Assembly: GCA_038213435.1 (NCBI GenBank)
Contig: JBBQTI010000006.1
Coordinates: forward strand, 50,117-114,116
DNA length: 64,000 nt
Origin: PALSA-610 sp038213435
GTDB taxonomy: Bacteria > Actinomycetota > Acidimicrobiia > IMCC26256 > PALSA-610
Direction of reading: 5' to 3'
In this document: piece after piece, positions 49,832 through 56,913 of the stretch
Layout: each line of letters begins with the position of its first letter
How positions within the stretch are numbered: the first letter of the stretch is position 1
Position numbers and translations under genes: made by a program
Notes under the pieces: model-generated
Told to the model about the DNA's origin: nothing
The model's input: only the letters and a program-made list of their open reading frames with translations
Database searches by the model: none

Positions 49832-50661
49832 CGGGCCAGCTCGGCGAGCGCGTCGAGCCGCGGCAGCACCCGATCACGCGGACCGCCCGGCAGACGTAGG
49901 ACGACCTCGTCGATCCCCATCGACTCGTAGTACTCGAGCTTGCCCGGGTCGGGAACGGTGCCGAACGGCACGATGCGCAGCGTCTTCGGATCGCGACCGC
50001 GCACCTCGCAGGCGCGCTCGAGATCGGTGAGCGCGGCGCGCACTCCGGCGCCCCCGATCGGGATCCACCCGTCGCCGTACTCGGCCACGTGCGCGAACAA
50101 TTTCGGACCCGGTGCTCCGCCGATGAGGATCGGCGGACGGCCGGGCCCGGGCTTGGGCCACGACCACGACGGCGAGAGGTGCACGAATTCCCCGTCGAAG
50201 GATGCGACGTCGTCACGCCACAGCGACCTCATCGCGAGCACGTGCTCGCGCGCGACGTCGCGCCGGCGCTTCATGTCGACGCCGTGATGCTCGATCTCGT
50301 CGGCGTTCCAACCAAAGCCGATGCCGAACACGAAGCGGCCGCCGGACTCCCGATCGAGACTGGCCACCGCCTTCGCGGTCACGATCGGATCGCGCTGCGC
50401 GACCAGACAGATCCCCGTTCCGACAACCAGCCGCTCGGTCACCGCGGCGGCCATCGCGAGGGCGACGAACGGATCGAGCGTGCGCTTGTACTCCTCGGCG
50501 AGCTCCGCATCGCCGGTCGGCGGTGGGGTCCGCCGACTCGTGGGGATGTGGGTGTGCTCGGGCATGTAGAACGAATACAAGCCCCGCGCCTCGATCTCCC
50601 GTGCGAGCTCGACCGGCCCCATCGTTTGGTCGGTCATGAACATCGTCACGCCGAACTTCAC
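49828..50661 (-). CDS. LLM-class F420-dependent oxidoreductase
   Basis: This 277-aa enzyme starts at GTG 50661 behind AGGAAGG. Landmarks are FGVTMFMTDQTMGPVELARE, GLYSFYMPEHTHIPTSRRTP, VGTGICLVAQRDPIVTAKAV, SGGRFVFGIGFGWNADEIEH and PPILIGGAPGPKLFAHVAEY. This is the pattern of the TIGR03619-like F420 subgroup, with no distinct specificity clue. It is coupled to the broken VOC gene downstream. A perfect 12-bp inverted repeat lies 25-61 bp upstream and may control it. Divergent from the kinase gene. Confidence 0.85.
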   Translation of the reverse strand: MKFGVTMFMTDQTMGPVELAREIEARGLYSFYMPEHTHIPTSRRTPPPTGDAELAEEYKRTLDPFVALAMAAAVTERLVVGTGICLVAQRDPIVTAKAVASLDRESGGRFVFGIGFGWNADEIEHHGVDMKRRRDVAREHVLAMRSLWRDDVASFDGEFVHLSPSWSWPKPGPGRPPILIGGAPGPKLFAHVAEYGDGWIPIGGAGVRAALTDLERACEVRGRDPKTLRIVPFGTVPDPGKLEYYESMGIDEVVLRLPGGPRDRVLPRLDALAELAR

Positions 50662-50685
50662 CCAAACACCCTTCCTAGTCGCATC

Positions 50686-50722
50686 GGACCGGAGCCTAGA
50701 GCACGCCCGAAGGCTCCGGTCC
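50686..50722. promoter_or_regulatory. Perfect 12-bp inverted repeat upstream of the LLM gene
   Basis: GGACCGGAGCCT (50686-50697) and AGGCTCCGGTCC (50711-50722) with a 13-bp spacer. It lies just upstream of the minus-strand LLM start, in the divergent region facing the kinase gene. Candidate operator, or a leader hairpin if transcription starts further upstream. Confidence 0.5.
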
Positions 50723-50939
50723 TGGTTGTTGGGTGCGGCGCATCCTGCCCGCGTGCCAGCCGACGACGACGACGCCCTACCGCCGAGCGACCCTCTGGCA
50801 GGTTGGCTGTGGCCCCAGTGGGTTACGTCGGCCAACGGAAGGCGGACGACGTCTGGTGTCCGTGACGTAGGTCCGCATCGAGAGCGCGCCCGCAACTCAT
50901 GTACGTCGCTCCGAACGCGTGTTCGGTACGATTGCGCGA

Positions 50940-52403
50940 ATGACAGAACTGCTCGGGCGCTGGCAACTTCTCGAACGGATCGATGGCGGCGGCTTTGGGC
51001 AGGTTTATCGAGTGATCTTGGCTGACGGCAATGCTGCTGTCGCCAAACTGGTTCCGAAGGATCCCGGTGCAGAGCGCGAGCTGCTGTTCGTTGACCTCGA
51101 CGGCGTTCGGAACGTCGTCCCGGTCATTGATTTTGGAGAAACAGCGGATTCCTGGGTTCTCGTTATGCCGGAAGCTTCGATGTCGCTCCGCGCCCATCTC
51201 GCGTCGGTGGGACTACCCCTCGAAACCCCCGAGGCGGTGCAGATCCTGAACGACGTGTGCGAAGCACTTGCGGACCTGCACGGGCGCGTCGTTCACCGCG
51301 ACCTGAAGCCGGAAAACGTGCTGCTGCTCGACGGTCAGTGGTGCCTCGCCGACTTCGGTATCTCACGCTACGCGGAGGCGACCACTGCACCTGATACCCG
51401 GAAGTACGCCTTCACCGCGGCGTACGCCGCGCCCGAGCAGTGGCGCATGGAGCACGCGACCAACGCCACAGATATATACGCGTTCGGCATCATCGCCTAC
51501 GAGTTGCTCGGCGGGCAGCGCCCATTCGACGGTACGCCCGAAGAACTGCGCGAGCAGCACCTGCACACCAGACCGCCTTCACTCTCCGGTCCACCTCTCG
51601 GTTTGGTGGCAATTGTCGATGAATGCCTGTACAAACCCCAGACAGCGCGGCCGACCGCACCGAACGTGCTGATCCGCTTGCAGAGCGCCGTATCTCCTCC
51701 ACCGTCGCCTGGTCTGGCGCGACTCCAAGAGGTCAATCGGCGCGTGGGCGCGCAGCAAGCAGCGCGACGAGCCGACGAGTCGCGCGCCCAGTCGGCGGCC
51801 GAGCGGAGATCGGAACTTGCGGCGGCGGCGGCCACATCATTCGATCGCATCGCGTCGGCGCTTGTCACCCCGATCACCGATGCAGCACCGTCTGTGACGA
51901 CTCATGCGGCGAACGGCGGTCACGTTCTCCGTTTGGGAGAAGCTACTTTGAAGATCGGACCAATGAAGCAGACGCCGACCGCGCCGTGGGGCAACTGGGA
52001 GGCTCCCCAGTTCGAGGTCGTCGCCCACGCGATCATCGATCTCCGCACTCCGCAGCAGCGCCATCTCGCCTACGAGGGCCGGAGCCACTCGTTGTGGTTC
52101 ACGGACGCGGTGACGGCGGACAACTTCGCGTGGTACGAGACGGCGTTCATGTTCATTGGCCTGAGTGGCCGAAGCAGCACCCAAGCGCCGTTCGCTCTGG
52201 ACCCCGGTGTCGAAGCGGCCCAGGCTCTGTGGCGTGGAATGGCGTCGCATCAAATCGCCTGGCCCTTCACCCCGGTGACGATCGGAGGCATGCGCGAGTT
52301 CATCGATCGCTGGAGCAACTGGTTCGCACTCGCTGCGAGCGGTGAACTGCAACACCCAACGCAACTACCGGAACGTCAAGGCGACGGCGGCATCCGCAGG
52401 TAA
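50940..52403 (+). CDS. Soluble Ser/Thr protein kinase with an unknown C-terminal domain
   Basis: The 487-aa product has a complete eukaryotic-type kinase domain at residues ~8-265: G-loop IDGGGFGQVY (14-23), Lys36 in AVAKLV, Glu47 in the alpha-C helix, HRDLKPEN (119-126), DFG (138-140) and the P+1 region YAAPEQWRMEHATNATDIYA. There is no transmembrane segment or PASTA domain, unlike PknB. Residues ~265-320 are a helical linker rich in Ala/Arg/Gln. Residues ~325-480 form an unrecognised domain (LRLGEATLKIGPM, WFTDAVTADNFAWYETAFMF, MREFIDRWSNWFALAASGE). Codon use is less biased than upstream, marking the start of the accessory region. Confidence 0.85.
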   Translation: MTELLGRWQLLERIDGGGFGQVYRVILADGNAAVAKLVPKDPGAERELLFVDLDGVRNVVPVIDFGETADSWVLVMPEASMSLRAHLASVGLPLETPEAVQILNDVCEALADLHGRVVHRDLKPENVLLLDGQWCLADFGISRYAEATTAPDTRKYAFTAAYAAPEQWRMEHATNATDIYAFGIIAYELLGGQRPFDGTPEELREQHLHTRPPSLSGPPLGLVAIVDECLYKPQTARPTAPNVLIRLQSAVSPPPSPGLARLQEVNRRVGAQQAARRADESRAQSAAERRSELAAAAATSFDRIASALVTPITDAAPSVTTHAANGGHVLRLGEATLKIGPMKQTPTAPWGNWEAPQFEVVAHAIIDLRTPQQRHLAYEGRSHSLWFTDAVTADNFAWYETAFMFIGLSGRSSTQAPFALDPGVEAAQALWRGMASHQIAWPFTPVTIGGMREFIDRWSNWFALAASGELQHPTQLPERQGDGGIRR

Positions 52404-52570
52404 TCGCGCACTAGAGCAACGGGCGCGAGCCGCGCCTTCGTGTGGGCGCTCGCCTCCGGGCCGTAACACTGCACCGGTTTGCGCGGATCGACCGTCTCGG
52501 GCGTATCGGAGAATCGCTACGGACACATAGTCCGCCAGGGGCATGAGCAGGACATTCGGATCCATTCTCG

Positions 52571-52620
52571 GCTTGCTCACCGTTGGTGAAGGGGGCTGTC
52601 GAGGCGAATGCCGAACGGCA
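52571..52620 (+). repeat. Diverged 50-bp direct repeat, copy A (copy B at 53481-53530)
   Basis: 39 of 50 positions match copy B without gaps, exactly 910 bp away in the same orientation, for example CACCGTTGG/TACCGTTGG and CCGAACGGC. The two copies bracket the Cys-rich peptide and rhodanese genes. In one minus-strand frame both end in a P-F-G-x-R-x-D-x-P-L-x-x-R-stop tail (FGIRLDSPLHQR and FGARVDGPLVQR). Confidence 0.5.
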
Positions 52621-52650
52621 GTTCTCTGCGCGTACGCCGCATGGTCGGCA

Positions 52651-53313
52651 TCAGGTCTGTGGGTTAACGTGTACGACGCCGAGCAGTCGGCCTTCCGGCG
52701 TCGTGACGAGCATGTGCTTGATGTCGCGCTCTTCCATCCTGGACAGCAGTTCGGCGAGGGGTTCGTGCGCGCGAACCGTGGAGGGACCGGGAATCATGAT
52801 GTCCTCGGCAACGTCGGAGGGGTCGATGGTTGCGGGGACTATGTCGATGCGTCCGAGCACGATGTGGTCCTCGTTCACGACGACGATCGGGCTTACAGCC
52901 CGAACATCGCCGAGGGCCGAGATCGGTTGGTCTGGCGGACACGTGCGAGGGTGGGTGTCTACGGCGTCGATTGCCCGATCACCGCCTCCGCCTGATCGCA
53001 CCGTGGGTAGTCCCGCGGCCATCCAGTCGACCTTCCCGAGCGCGTAGTCGAAGACGGGAGCGAACCCGAGACGTTCGAGCCGCCACGCGGCTCGCGGGCT
53101 CATGTCTCACAAGCCATCCCAGCAGTAGACGATGACCGGCCGCGCACGGTCGAGGGTCGCGGCTGCGCTGGTTACCGACAACGACTTCAGAGGCAGGTGT
53201 AGGGCCGCAGGAATGTGCTCCTCGTCGTACTCGGCGCGCGGCAGCACCTCGACAAGTTGCGCGCCGTCGGCGATTAGACGACGTACCTCGTCCCGTCCGA
53301 TCGTTATGGGCAC
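52651..53313 (-). CDS. Rhodanese-CBS fusion with in-frame TGA at a conserved Cys position (possible selenoprotein or nonsense mutant)
   Basis: From ATG 53313 the minus strand encodes a rhodanese start (ITIGRDEVRRLIADGAQLVE, EYDEEHIPAALHLPLKSL, VIVYCWDGL), meets TGA at 53109-53107, and continues in the same frame DMSPRAAWRLERLGFAPVFD, YALGKVDWMAAGLPT, then two CBS-like repeats (DDQP-type VRAVSPIVVVNEDHIVLGRI and MEERDIKHMLVTTPEGRLLG). Rhodaneses of this type, as I recall them, read YC-x-D-x-x-C-D-x-SPRAA, so TGA sits where Cys is expected. An 8-bp stem with a GTG loop begins 12 nt after the TGA. Selenocysteine insertion, a Cys-to-stop mutation, or two separate ORFs (52651-53103 has its own ATG) are the options. 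Confidence 0.6.
53076..53094 (-). promoter_or_regulatory. SECIS-like stem-loop just after the in-frame TGA
   Basis: On the minus strand CGAGCCGC pairs perfectly with GCGGCTCG around the loop GTG. The loop lies 20 nt after the TGA. The bacterial SECIS model asks for an apical loop 16-37 nt downstream, 3-14 nt long, with G in the first two positions, on a 4-16 bp stem; all four fit. The E. coli-type bulged U is absent, and the same bases encode a conserved Arg-Ala-Ala-Trp-Arg-Leu, so chance is possible. Confidence 0.35.
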
Positions 53314-53316
53314 GAC

Positions 53317-53421
53317 TCAACCTGCGGGAAGATCGCGGCAGCAGCAGTCGGGGTTAGCGCAGCGGACGAGAACGACGCCACGATCGACAACGCAACCGCA
53401 GTCGGCACATGCGATCTCCAC
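53317..53421 (-). CDS. 34-aa Cys-rich metal-binding peptide upstream of the rhodanese gene
   Basis: GTG 53421 opens 34 codons ending 3 bp before the rhodanese ATG. Seven of 34 residues are Cys, arranged ACADCGCVVDRG and then VRCANPDCCCRDLP. This knuckle layout suggests a metallothionein-like or zinc/iron-binding peptide. I do not recognise a named family with certainty. The longer frame to 53538 adds a low-complexity Arg-rich part and is not favoured. Operon arrangement implies a joint role with the rhodanese-CBS protein, such as sulfide/persulfide or metal handling. Confidence 0.55.
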   Translation of the reverse strand: MEIACADCGCVVDRGVVLVRCANPDCCCRDLPAG

Positions 53422-53617
53422 GCCACAATATTGCCTGCTCTGGCGCTGTTGTGCGAGCGATGCAGCCGGGATGTCCGCGTCCTGGCTTACCGTTGGACAA
53501 GGGGACCGTCGACGCGAGCGCCGAACGGCCGCGCGCAAGGTCGGTGCTAGGTCGGTGCTGCGGCGTGTGTCCCGCCGTATGCTCGCCGTTGATACACGTC
53601 AGAAAGGGAGGTCGGCG

Positions 53618-54414
53618 ATGGCAACCAATCCGACCCGACGGTCCGCTCTGATGATGGTGTTGAGATCGCGGTCTGGTCGAGTGGTAGTGGCCCCCCGTTG
53701 CTATTGGTTCACGGCACCACTGCCGACCACTCCCGATGAAAGGGAGTCCGCTCCGAGTTGTGCGAACACTTCACCGTGTGGGCGATGGACCGCCGCGGCC
53801 GCGGCGGGAGTCGGGATACCGACCCGTACCGTCTTGAAGCCGAGTTTGACGACGTGGCCGCGGTCGTGGACTCGATCGGTGCAGACGTCGTGGTACTGGG
53901 CCATTCCTACGGCGCGTTGTGCGCTCTGGAGGCGGCGCGACGCACGTCGGGCATCGCCAGGTTGGTCTTGTACGAACCGCCGCTCGGGGGAGCAAGTTCG
54001 CCAGAAGAAGCGTGGTTGGCTCGGGCGCAGGAACAGATCGATCGGGGCGAACGCGAAGTCGTACTGGTGTCGTTCATCACAGACATCGTCGGTGTTCCCC
54101 CAGAACAGTTGGCCGCAATACGGGAGCTACCCGTGTGGCAAGAGCGCCTGCACGCCGTGCCCACCATCCCACGCGAGTTCCGAGCAGCCGTCGCCTACCA
54201 GTTCAACCGCACGTCGGTATCCGAGGTGAAGATCCCAGTCCTGTTGTTACGAGGCTCCGACACGGACTGGTCGGCCGAGCCGACCGCGCTGTTGGAAGAG
54301 GCGCTTCCCAACGGCCAGACCACGGTCATGTCCGGGCAACAGCACGTAGCCATGGACACCGGCAAGGAGCAATTCCTTAGCGCCGTATTCGCCTTTCTCG
54401 GCGTGCCGCACTAA
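53618..54414 (+). pseudogene. Alpha/beta hydrolase gene with a frameshift and a Trp-to-stop TGA
   Basis: AAAGGGAGG precedes ATG 53618 (MATNPTRR). After ~10 codons the sense moves to another frame (DDGVEIAVWSSGSGPPLLLV, HGTTADHSR), meets TGA at 53737-53739 where the family has Trp (HTRW-type), and continues VRSELCEHFTVWAMDRRGRG, VVVLGHSYGALCALEAARRT (Ser nucleophile) to 54414 with GQQHVAMDTGKE. So at least two lesions separate the start from the catalytic part. An ORF from 53758 could still be translated but lacks the oxyanion strand. Confidence 0.75.
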
Positions 54415-54556
54415 CAGATGCGAACCGGCGCAACGTTCGCCTTCCCACCGAATTCATCGTCGGTCGTGGAAGACGCGAGGACAGGAAGCCCGGCTTCGGT
54501 CACTGACGCGGACCTCACATCAAGTCCCGGTATCGCGATTCTGCGAGGAGATCTTC

Positions 54557-54742
54557 ATGCACGCTGACGACATCAAGGCCCGGTTACATGGAGCGCTGCA
54601 CCGTCACCCGAAGGCGTCCGAAGCTGATGTTGAGGCGATCGCTGTGGTCGTGTTGGCGATCGTGGGTGAACTGACCGCCGAGCTTGCGGTCGTGATTGGC
54701 GAACTTGCTGGACGGGTCGTGGCGCTCGAAGCGAACGCGTAG
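54557..54742 (+). CDS. Small helical protein
   Basis: This 61-aa protein is preceded by GAGGAG at 8-nt spacing. The sequence is acidic-amphipathic at the start (HADDIKARLHGALHRHPKAS), followed by a Val/Ala/Leu-rich helix (AIAVVVLAIVGELTAELAVV) long enough to cross a membrane or form a helical bundle. I recognise no family. It stops 9 bp from the convergent phasin-like gene. Confidence 0.55.
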   Translation: MHADDIKARLHGALHRHPKASEADVEAIAVVVLAIVGELTAELAVVIGELAGRVVALEANA

Positions 54743-54751
54743 GAGCGTCGC

Positions 54752-54955
54752 TCAACTCATCCCGAATGTTTCGGCATCACCGCGGGCGAGTTCATCTCCG
54801 ATGGTACGCCCGACCGCGGCAAGGTCGTCTTTGGTCGCGAGCCCGAGTGTGGTCATCTGTCGCTGCACTTCATCGCGTACAGCCTCTCGCAGCGCCTCAG
54901 CGTGTTCGCGCCGTTGCTTGCGGATCTCGGCGTGCCGAGACATGCGAGGGACCAT
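54752..54955 (-). CDS. Small charged helical (phasin-like) protein
   Basis: This 67-aa protein is almost entirely helical and charged (HAEIRKQRREHAEALREAVR, then DEVQRQM). It ends LATKDDLAAVGRTIGDELAR, similar to the ATKDDL-x-x-L coiled-coil ends of phasin-like and accessory proteins. Starting at ATG 54955 or at the next Met (54943). It follows the 54-aa zinc-knuckle gene by 33 bp on the same strand. Confidence 0.5.
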   Translation of the reverse strand: MVPRMSRHAEIRKQRREHAEALREAVRDEVQRQMTTLGLATKDDLAAVGRTIGDELARGDAETFGMS

Positions 54956-54988
54956 CGCTACGGCGTTCTGCGAGATACCCGAACGGCG

Positions 54989-55153
54989 CTAGGAATCGTG
55001 ACGATCGGCCCGATGCGCTCGTTCCAGGTCGCAGCTATGGATCGGGCGGCTGCAGTAGTAGATCACCAGGCCGCCTTCCTTGTATTCGATGTGCAGCCCC
55101 GACTCTGGCAGACCGGGAATCTCAAATTGCGCCCGACAGTATGAACACCGCAT
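54989..55153 (-). CDS. 54-aa two-knuckle zinc-binding protein
   Basis: ATG 55153 opens 54 codons ending in TAG 54989. The protein starts MRCSYCRAQFEIPGLPESGL, then GGLVIYYCSRPIHSCDLERA. The pairs CxxC and CSRPIHSC, with an additional His, predict one zinc site around a beta hairpin. Too short for the usual length cut-off. Third-position G/C bias is moderate, as in the rest of the accessory region. Function unknown. Confidence 0.55.
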   Translation of the reverse strand: MRCSYCRAQFEIPGLPESGLHIEYKEGGLVIYYCSRPIHSCDLERAHRADRHDS

Positions 55154-55531
55154 CGTTCGCACCGCCTACACCGTCGCGCCGATGACCAGGCAACACGCGG
55201 ATGGGTGCGTCGCCGCGTGGGTTGCCCGGCCATGGCATCCGCAAACGCGTTCGAACGGCGCTCACGGTAGCGGCCACCTGCTGCTTGCCACGTTGAGTGT
55301 TCGGATGTCTACTGTCTTTGGGGGGATTGGTGAGTGGGCAATCGTCGGGCGTCGCGTCGGGGCAAGCAGCGACGGGCCGGTTGCCCCTCCCACTCCCTGC
55401 TACCCCCTCAACAGAATCGACCCCCGCTTCGTTGCGAGGGCCGGTTCCGGCCTGTGTCCAGACTTGTCACGGTCCCGGTCGCGTTAGACGACCAGAAGAT
55501 CCATCGAGTTCGTCCTCGCAACGCGAGGCGA
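55154..55531. other. Intergenic stretch without a supported gene
   Basis: Open frames here have irregular composition and end in Arg/Ser/Pro-rich nonsense. There is a T/G-rich patch (GTCTTTGGGGGGATTGG, ~55314-55330) and an imperfect GGGCCGGTT repeat at 55374 and 55439. I see no RNA gene or clear terminator; promoters for the minus-strand genes on either side may lie here. Confidence 0.4.
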
Positions 55532-56041
55532 TCACGCGCGCTTGGTCGTCCGTTTCTTGGCCGAACGCCCGACCTTCTTCGCCGCGTTCTTGACGGCCTT
55601 CTTGGCGGCAGCCTTCTTCGTCGCCGTGCGCTTCGGTGTCGCACTCCGCTTGAGCACTGATCTCGTCCTGGTCTTCGTCGGTTTCCTCTTCGCCGCGGTT
55701 TTTTTCGTCGCGGTGTGTTTGGATGTCGCGCTCCGCTTGACCGGCGACCTCGTCTTGGCCCTCGCGGGTTTCTTCGTAAGGGCGCGACGCTTCGAGGTCG
55801 CGGTGCTTTTCCGTTTCGATGATGTCGAAGCGGACATGGAAGCCCGACTCGTCCCGGCCATGGATACCGATCGGCTTCCGCGGCGTTTGACGACGCTCAA
55901 GACACCCGGTCCGGGAACGAAGCTCGTCTCCTGGCCCGTACTCCAACGCACTACGATCATCGAGCCGTTCACCGCCGTCACCACGCCGGACCGTGGCCCG
56001 GCCTTCGATGACACTTCGATCTGATCGCCAACCGCTGCCAT
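55532..56041 (-). CDS. DUF1918-domain protein with histone-H1-like Lys/Ala tail
   Basis: This 169-aa protein begins AAVGDQIEVSSKAGPRSGVV and VRWSTGQETSFVPGPGVLSV, the SH3-like DUF1918 module (~50 aa). Residues ~65-169 are Lys/Arg/Ala/Thr-rich with KKPARAK, KKTAAKRK and KKAAAKKAVKNAAKK repeats, like the tails of histone H1 or mycobacterial HupB. DUF1918 alone is usually ~60 aa, so the tail is an addition. DNA or RNA binding is inferred. The C-terminal lysine repeats are encoded by varied codons, so they are not a recent slippage product. Confidence 0.75.
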   Translation of the reverse strand: MAAVGDQIEVSSKAGPRSGVVTAVNGSMIVVRWSTGQETSFVPGPGVLSVVKRRGSRSVSMAGTSRASMSASTSSKRKSTATSKRRALTKKPARAKTRSPVKRSATSKHTATKKTAAKRKPTKTRTRSVLKRSATPKRTATKKAAAKKAVKNAAKKVGRSAKKRTTKRA

Positions 56042-56055
56042 GCGAGTCCTTCTCC

Positions 56056-56517
56056 TTAGGCGCGGACGAACTCGCCCGTGTGCTGGTAATGGATCACTCT
56101 GTCAATCACGAAATCGAGTTCCACGATCGGCGTCGGAAACATATGTTTCTTGCTCTTCGGGTGCCCGTCGTGAACGTGACAGTCGGTGCCGTGCTGCTGC
56201 TCGAACCAGCGTTCAGGATGCTTGTCATAACGGAACACGAAACCCTGCGGGCTGGTGAAGTGATACGAGTACTCGCCGTACTCCCAGGTGCCAGTGCTTT
56301 TGATGACTTGGAACTCGATCTTGAGCTTGCTGGTGTCCTCGAACACCACGTAATGGTTGGTCAGTCCGACACCGATGGTGTCGCCTCCCGACACCGTGTA
56401 CGCCGTGTACTCGAACTCAGGCACCGGTGACGGCACGATCCACCGAGCGCCCGCGTCTTCGACGGTCGCCATGACGCTCTCACGGAGATTGTGATCATCC
56501 ATCCACGGCTGCAACAC
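56056..56517 (-). CDS. TumE/DUF6516-like toxin-type protein
   Basis: From GTG 56517 (ATG 56472 also possible) the frame gives up to 153 aa. The C-terminal half (FVFRYDKHPERWFEQQHGTD, HVHDGHPKSKKHMFPTPIVE, LDFVIDRVIHY) has the F-R-Y-D-x-H-P and clustered His pattern of DUF6516/TumE toxin components. The N-terminal half (IVPSPVPEFEYTAYTVSGGD) is longer than in minimal members. The start is uncertain because the frame is open further upstream. It sits 14 bp upstream of the DUF1918 gene and 44 bp downstream of a small basic ORF that could be its partner, though that partner lacks an HTH. Confidence 0.5.
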   Translation of the reverse strand: MLQPWMDDHNLRESVMATVEDAGARWIVPSPVPEFEYTAYTVSGGDTIGVGLTNHYVVFEDTSKLKIEFQVIKSTGTWEYGEYSYHFTSPQGFVFRYDKHPERWFEQQHGTDCHVHDGHPKSKKHMFPTPIVELDFVIDRVIHYQHTGEFVRA

Positions 56518-56561
56518 GCAACAAACGCTACCCGCGAGTTCGCGCTCAAACGCGGAGAGCG

Positions 56562-56759
56562 CTAGCCGGGCAATCGGCCGTGCATCCGGAGAGTCGCCAT
56601 CACCTGAGCGTGACGACGAGCCTCGTCCGTCTCGATCCATCGGGATACCAGCAACCGTCGCGCTCGCCGAAGCGGTCGGCGTCCAGCGCGGTACTCGACC
56701 TCCAGCGCGTCCAGGTCCAAACGCTTGACCTTGAGCTCGTAATCGCCCCGCTCCGTCAT
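56562..56759 (-). CDS. Small basic protein, possible partner of the TumE-like gene
   Basis: This 65-aa product begins TERGDYELKVKRLDLDALEV and continues with Arg-rich helices (RRARRLLVSRWIETDEARRH). An ATG at 56759 is preferred to upstream Met codons by composition. No HTH or known antitoxin fold is recognised. Position directly upstream of the toxin-like gene suggests a two-gene unit, but that is inference only. Confidence 0.4.
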   Translation of the reverse strand: MTERGDYELKVKRLDLDALEVEYRAGRRPLRRARRLLVSRWIETDEARRHAQVMATLRMHGRLPG

Positions 56760-56913
56760 GGTCGAACCCCACTCTCTCATGACGAGATTCGGATGTTGCG
56801 GACCCGTGCTTGAGCGCAACATCGTGCTTGGGTCAGCAGCAAGCCTCCTAGCCGGTAGCACCGCACCTGCCAAAGGACGCGCCTCGCTAACACGCTCGCG
56901 CTCCCCGGTGAAC

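Noticed and set aside
52365..52580. 71-aa minus-strand ORF after the kinase gene
   Set aside because: Its first 30 residues look possible (MDPNVLLMPLADYVSVAILR), but the second half is Arg-rich shadow of the kinase end and no family or good ribosome-binding site supports it.
52571..53530. Integron attC sites around the rhodanese pair
   Set aside because: Copy B contains GTTGGAC fitting GTTRRRY, but copy A does not, and no matching inverse core or folded attC-like stem was seen.
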